DNA of 29,101 bases from CAZBDU01 sp964490725 (GTDB lineage Bacteria; Spirochaetota; Spirochaetia; SZUA-6; DRHE01): contig CAZBDU010000067.1 in assembly GCA_964490725.1 (NCBI GenBank), forward strand, positions 1 to 29,101. Direction: 5' to 3'. The translations under genes and the position numbers were made by a program. Shown here in pieces: positions 26,016 through 29,101 of this stretch. Within the stretch, counting starts at the first letter, position 1; the number at the start of each line of letters is the position of its first letter. The notes beneath the pieces are model-generated. The model ran no database searches, had not been told where the DNA came from, and was given only the letters and a program-made list of their open reading frames with translations.

Positions 26016-26966
26016 CTACTCGCCGTAGCGGATCCGGGGGTCCAGGTAGGCGTAGGACAGATCCACCAGCAGGTTGATCAGCATGTAGAGCACCACGATC
26101 ACCAGCACCACCCCCTGGATCACCGGGTAGTCCCGCCGCAGCACCGACTCGACGATCAACCGCCCGACTCCCGGCAGCGAGAAGACCGTCTCGGTTACCA
26201 CCGTCCCGGAGGCAAGGCCCACGAAGGTGAATCCCAGGGCGGCCACGATGGAGATCAGGGCGTTGCGGAACACATGCCGGATGTTGACCACCGTCTCGCT
26301 CAAGCCCTTGGAGCGCGCCGTGGTGACGTAGTCCTCCTTCAGCACGTCCAGCATGGCCGAACGGGTCAGGCGGATGATCAGCGCGGAGTTGGGAGCGGCC
26401 AGGGTCACGCAGGGCATGATCAGGTAGCGGAGATTCCTCACGTCCCCGCTGGCGAACACGGAGGGGAACCCCGAGCTGGGCAGGATGCGCAGCTCCACCG
26501 CGAAGATCAGCATCAGGTTCAGCCCCAGCCAGAACGTGGGCACGGAGGCGCCGAAGATGGCCAGCCCGGAGAAGAACTGATCCAGCGCGCTGTTGTAGCG
26601 TACCGCCGAGAGGATGCCGATGGGGATGCCCACCAGGAGAATGAGCAGCATGGAGAAGGAGGCCACGAAGAGGCTCGTCTCCGCCCGGGCGCCGATGACC
26701 TGCAGCACCGGCTTCTCGTAGAAGATCGAGCGCCCCAGATCCCCGCGGAGGACCGAGAAGAACCACAGCCCGAACTGGACGTACAGCGGCCGGTTGAACC
26801 CGTACTCCTCCCGCACCCGCTCGATCTGCGTCTGGGTGGCCATGTCGCCCAGCATCACCGTCACAGGGTCTCCGGGAATGAGGCGCATGAAGGAGAATAC
26901 CAGCACGGCGGCAATAACCACCGACGGGATGATGCTCAGCAACCGTCTAATGATGTAGGCCAGCAT
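26016..26966 (-). CDS. dppB: Peptide ABC transporter permease, DppB type
   Basis: A 316-residue inner-membrane subunit with six predicted spans. The N-terminus MLAYIIRRLLSIIPSVV and the block SFMRLIPGDPVTVMLGD are classic for DppB/OppB proteins. The EAA loop appears as YVTTARSKGLSETVVNIRHVFRNAL. The ending (LSYAYLDPRIRYGE) is also typical. It starts 111 bases after the binding-protein gene, beyond a strong stem-loop that may lower its expression relative to that gene. No strong ribosome-binding sequence is seen near the ATG. Confidence 0.94.
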   Translation of the reverse strand: MLAYIIRRLLSIIPSVVIAAVLVFSFMRLIPGDPVTVMLGDMATQTQIERVREEYGFNRPLYVQFGLWFFSVLRGDLGRSIFYEKPVLQVIGARAETSLFVASFSMLLILLVGIPIGILSAVRYNSALDQFFSGLAIFGASVPTFWLGLNLMLIFAVELRILPSSGFPSVFASGDVRNLRYLIMPCVTLAAPNSALIIRLTRSAMLDVLKEDYVTTARSKGLSETVVNIRHVFRNALISIVAALGFTFVGLASGTVVTETVFSLPGVGRLIVESVLRRDYPVIQGVVLVIVVLYMLINLLVDLSYAYLDPRIRYGE

Positions 26967-27025
26967 GGCTGCATTTCCGCCCCGCCATCATACACCCCGG
27001 GGCCGGGATCGCAAGATGCTGAAAG

Positions 27026-27053
27026 GGCTCCGGGCGGCGAGCCGCCCGGAGCC
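27026..27053 (-). terminator. Strong intercistronic stem-loop after the binding-protein gene
   Basis: GGCTCCGGGCGGC (27026-27038) and its exact complement (27041-27053) form a 13-bp GC-rich stem with a 2-base spacer, so a practical loop of 4 or more after terminal melting. On the minus strand it is followed by only a short CTTTC, so it is more likely a partial terminator or mRNA-stabilising hairpin than a full stop. Such hairpins between a binding-protein gene and its permease genes commonly allow more binding protein than membrane subunits. Confidence 0.6.
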
Positions 27054-27077
27054 TCATCCTGATATCGCTGCCTCGCC

Positions 27078-28697
27078 CTACTGGTACCAGACTCCCCAGA
27101 ACTTGGGCCAGATCAGGGAGGTGGTGCCGATGCCCTGCACCTTCGGGGAATAGATGTTGTAGATGAACATGTCCCCGGTCTTGACCACCGGCACCTGGGT
27201 GTAGACCAGGCCCTGGATCTGATCCCAGATCTCCTTGCGCCTGGCCTGCTCGAGGGTCTGCGTGAACTGGCTGGTGAGCTGCTCCTTCTCCGGGGTGGTC
27301 CACCAGCCGGGGTAGTTGTCGCTCAGGAAGGTGTAGAGGATGGGATCGGGAACGAACCCGTGGGTGGTGAAGAAGATGTCCCACAGATCCGGCTGAACGC
27401 GCCGGCTCACCAGGGTGGCCCAGTCGTAGACCTGGAAGTCAATGTTGAACCCGGCGTCCTTCAGCTGTTGGTTCAGCACCACGCAGCTGTCGTAGTGCGT
27501 CTGGTAGGAGGTGGTGGCCATGAAGACGATCTTCTCCCCGTTGTAGCCTGCCTCCTTGGCCAGCCTCTTGGCCTTCTCCACATTGTCCTGGTTGTAGCTC
27601 TCGATTCCCGACTTGGAGTACCATACCGTGCCCTCGGGCATGACCGATCCGTTGAGCTTCCACAGAGCGGGAGGTCCTATGGCGGAGCGCAGGACCGGCT
27701 CCATGCTGGTGGCCGCCAGGATGGCCTGCCGCAGCTTGGTGTGGTCCATCATCTTGCCCTGCGCGGACATGATCCCGGCCTTGGAGTTGAAGAACATCAA
27801 CCCCATCTGAGCGCCCTCGTTCACGGTGGTGATCACGTTCGGGTCCTTGTCCAGCGTCTCGTAGAGATCCCCGGGGATGCGTTCGGCGTACTCGTAGTCG
27901 CCGGCCTGCAGCCCGTTGACCCGGGTCTGGGCGTCCGGGACGGGGATGAAGCGCAGCTCGTCGAAATAGGCCACTCGCTCCCCGCCGTAGCCGTCCGGCG
28001 GCCCCGTGGGAGAGACGTAGTCGTCGAAGCGCCGAAGGAGGATGTAGCGTCCTTCGTTCCACTCCACGAACTTGTAGGGGCCCGTGCCGATGTAGCCGCT
28101 CCTGGGGATCGGCTCCGCCCCTGCCGCCTCAGCGACCTCCTTGGTGTAGATGGAAGGGCCGCCGTTGATGAAGGCCATCAGGTTCTTCCAGGGCGCGAAG
28201 ACGTCCTTGAAGTACAGGTTGACCGCGTACTTGCCGGCAGCCTCCACCCGATCGATGTGCTGGAAGAGCACCGGGCCCCGCACGCCGTTCTTTCCCCAGC
28301 GCCGCAAGGAGGCCACCACGTCATCGGAGGTCATCTCCTTGCCGTTGTGGAAGAGCACCCCTTCGCGTAGCTGGATGGTGATGAGCTTGCCGCCGTTTTT
28401 GACTTCCTCCCCCTTGGCCAGCAGAGGCACCGGCGCGTAGTTGGCGTCGAAGGTGTACAACCCTTCGAACATGTGCTGCGCGATGGTGGTGGCCAGATCC
28501 GAGGTGATCACCTGTTGATCCAGGCTCGGAGGGGAGTCGATCATGGCGTAGTGCAGCGTCCCTCCCTTCTTCGGCGCAGCCGCCATCATCGGCTGCGGAG
28601 CCTCCTTCTTCTCCTGCGCTCCGCCGGCCCACAGGCCTTGCGCCGCCAGCACCAGGCAGAGCAGCAGGAACCATACTGTGACTTTCTTGAGATTCAT
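27078..28697 (-). CDS. Peptide ABC transporter solute-binding protein (family 5)
   Basis: A 539-residue exported binding protein that captures peptides or related compounds for the downstream permeases. The signal peptide ends LWA-GGAQEKK, the form seen in many spirochaete binding proteins. It appears to be cleaved by signal peptidase I rather than lipidated, because no proper lipobox precedes the mature start. Family-5 features include GGTLHYAMIDSPPSLD at the mature N-terminus, IQLREGVLFHNGKEMTSDDVVASL, and GTGPYKFVEWNEGRYI. Length is normal for DppA/OppA types. The ATG follows a GGGGGGATGGA stretch. It is first in the transporter operon, with a promoter and palindromic leader upstream. Substrate cannot be read from sequence. 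Confidence 0.92.
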   Translation of the reverse strand: MNLKKVTVWFLLLCLVLAAQGLWAGGAQEKKEAPQPMMAAAPKKGGTLHYAMIDSPPSLDQQVITSDLATTIAQHMFEGLYTFDANYAPVPLLAKGEEVKNGGKLITIQLREGVLFHNGKEMTSDDVVASLRRWGKNGVRGPVLFQHIDRVEAAGKYAVNLYFKDVFAPWKNLMAFINGGPSIYTKEVAEAAGAEPIPRSGYIGTGPYKFVEWNEGRYILLRRFDDYVSPTGPPDGYGGERVAYFDELRFIPVPDAQTRVNGLQAGDYEYAERIPGDLYETLDKDPNVITTVNEGAQMGLMFFNSKAGIMSAQGKMMDHTKLRQAILAATSMEPVLRSAIGPPALWKLNGSVMPEGTVWYSKSGIESYNQDNVEKAKRLAKEAGYNGEKIVFMATTSYQTHYDSCVVLNQQLKDAGFNIDFQVYDWATLVSRRVQPDLWDIFFTTHGFVPDPILYTFLSDNYPGWWTTPEKEQLTSQFTQTLEQARRKEIWDQIQGLVYTQVPVVKTGDMFIYNIYSPKVQGIGTTSLIWPKFWGVWYQ

Positions 28698-28725
28698 TCC
28701 ATCCCCCCCCTGTCAGATCTGCCGG

Positions 28726-28750
28726 CCGGATCGACGATCCGGTATACCGG
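28726..28750. promoter_or_regulatory. Overlapping palindromes in the transporter leader
   Basis: CCGGATCGACGATCCGG (28726-28742) has perfect 8-bp arms about one base. CCGGTATACCGG (28739-28750) is a perfect 12-bp palindrome. They share the CCGG at 28739-28742, so as RNA the two hairpins cannot both form. They lie between the putative promoter and the start codon of the binding-protein gene. This could be an operator pair or a small RNA switch. Confidence 0.5.
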
Positions 28751-28768
28751 CTCTACCCTCCTATCACT

Positions 28769-28798
28769 AGCATAGAAGAGAGCATGGCGGAATTGCAA
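28769..28798 (-). promoter_or_regulatory. Promoter of the peptide transporter operon
   Basis: On the minus strand TTGCAA (28798-28793, 4 of 6) and TATGCT (28774-28769, 4 of 6) are 18 bases apart. The start would be near 28762, giving a leader of about 65 bases that includes both palindromes. This is the only A/T-richer stretch between the transporter and the upstream gene. Confidence 0.42.
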
Positions 28799-28811
28799 AC
28801 TTTTCCGGCCG

Positions 28812-29101
28812 CTACGCGCCGGAAGGTCCTCCCTGGGGGGGAAGCTCCTCCTCCAGCAGGCCGACCTCCTGCAGCCGCGCGCCCTCGGTCTCCAGCAGCA
28901 GGGTCTTGATCTCGTAGCCGGAGAGGCGCAGGCGGCGCCGGATGCCCAGCGCCGGGATGAGGAGCTCCGTGGAGCGGGGCCGGCCGGTGGGCTCGAAGAG
29001 CCGGAGGATGTAGCGGGTCGGCCGGGCTGCGGGCGCCCCGCCCTGCGCGTCGTCCGCGGCGGTCCCGGGCGCCGTGCCGGCCCCCTCGGCCGGCTTGAAG
29101 G
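28812..29101 (-). CDS. C-terminal part of a GH38-like alpha-mannosidase (partial)
   Basis: The window cuts this gene; only the last 95 residues and the TAG stop are seen, the start lying beyond base 29101. The part TRYILRLFEPTGRPRSTELLIP followed by RLRLSGYEIKTLLLE and LQEVGLLEEE matches the C-terminal beta-domain of bacterial GH38 alpha-mannosidases (a VLRLFEPTG, then EIKTLRL pattern). The catalytic domain is out of view. An insertion rich in Gly, Ala and Pro (FKPAEGAGTAPG and onwards) precedes the match. It is transcribed in the same direction as the transporter operon, ending 114 bases before that operon's start codon, so it may be a separate sugar-related unit. Confidence 0.7.
   Translation of the reverse strand, partial: FKPAEGAGTAPGTAADDAQGGAPAARPTRYILRLFEPTGRPRSTELLIPALGIRRRLRLSGYEIKTLLLETEGARLQEVGLLEEELPPQGGPSGA

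Overview
This is a 29.1 kb window of GC-rich bacterial DNA, densely packed with genes and showing no RNA genes, CRISPR arrays or transposases that I can recognise. The best guess for the host is a high-GC spirochaete, probably known mainly from environmental genomes. That guess rests on the solute-binding protein whose signal peptide ends in the WAGGAQ type motif common in spirochaete binding proteins, on lipoproteins with relaxed lipoboxes, on PEGA/barrel envelope proteins, and on a large one-membrane-span coiled-coil protein. It is an inference, not a proof.

Layout. (1) 87-4699, plus strand: a four-gene envelope operon of overlapping genes in the order barrel, lipoprotein, barrel, lipoprotein, with a promoter at 87-115. 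A six-span membrane protein follows (4749-5525). (2) 5551-10055, minus strand: a membrane-bound class III adenylate cyclase, then a 905-residue coiled-coil/TPR-like membrane protein with its own promoter. (3) 10308-10951, plus strand: a badly decayed UPF0182 membrane-protein gene with a BON-domain tail. (4) 10973-13502: acetyl-CoA synthetase (acs), a 62-residue MshEN-like protein and a 63-residue zinc-ribbon protein. (5) 13580-17019, minus strand: a three-gene unit of class III aminotransferase, DapB/diaminopentanoate-dehydrogenase-like enzyme and D-2-hydroxyacid dehydrogenase, with a promoter and a repeated operator-like element. (6) 17156-28697, minus strand: a peptide uptake and processing locus with a binding protein, two permeases, N-acyl-D-amino-acid deacylase, two ATPases, an amidohydrolase/deacetylase, two M19 dipeptidases and a small membrane protein. 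A third M19 dipeptidase survives only as a C-terminal piece on the opposite strand. (7) 28812-29101: the 3-prime end of a GH38-like alpha-mannosidase gene.

How the genes may work together. Regions 5 and 6 run in the same direction and read as one catabolic theme: import of short or acylated peptides, release of amino acids (possibly D-amino acids, given the deacylase and M19 enzymes), then transamination and oxidation or reduction of the released compound. Acs could activate the acetate produced by deacetylation. This coupling is inferred from gene order and family membership.

The most unusual items are the duplicated barrel/lipoprotein cassette, the peptide/aminotransferase locus with no obvious textbook pathway, the inverted dipeptidase remnant sharing a CTAG stop with an ATPase gene, the shredded UPF0182-BON gene, and mutually exclusive palindromes in the leader of the transporter operon.
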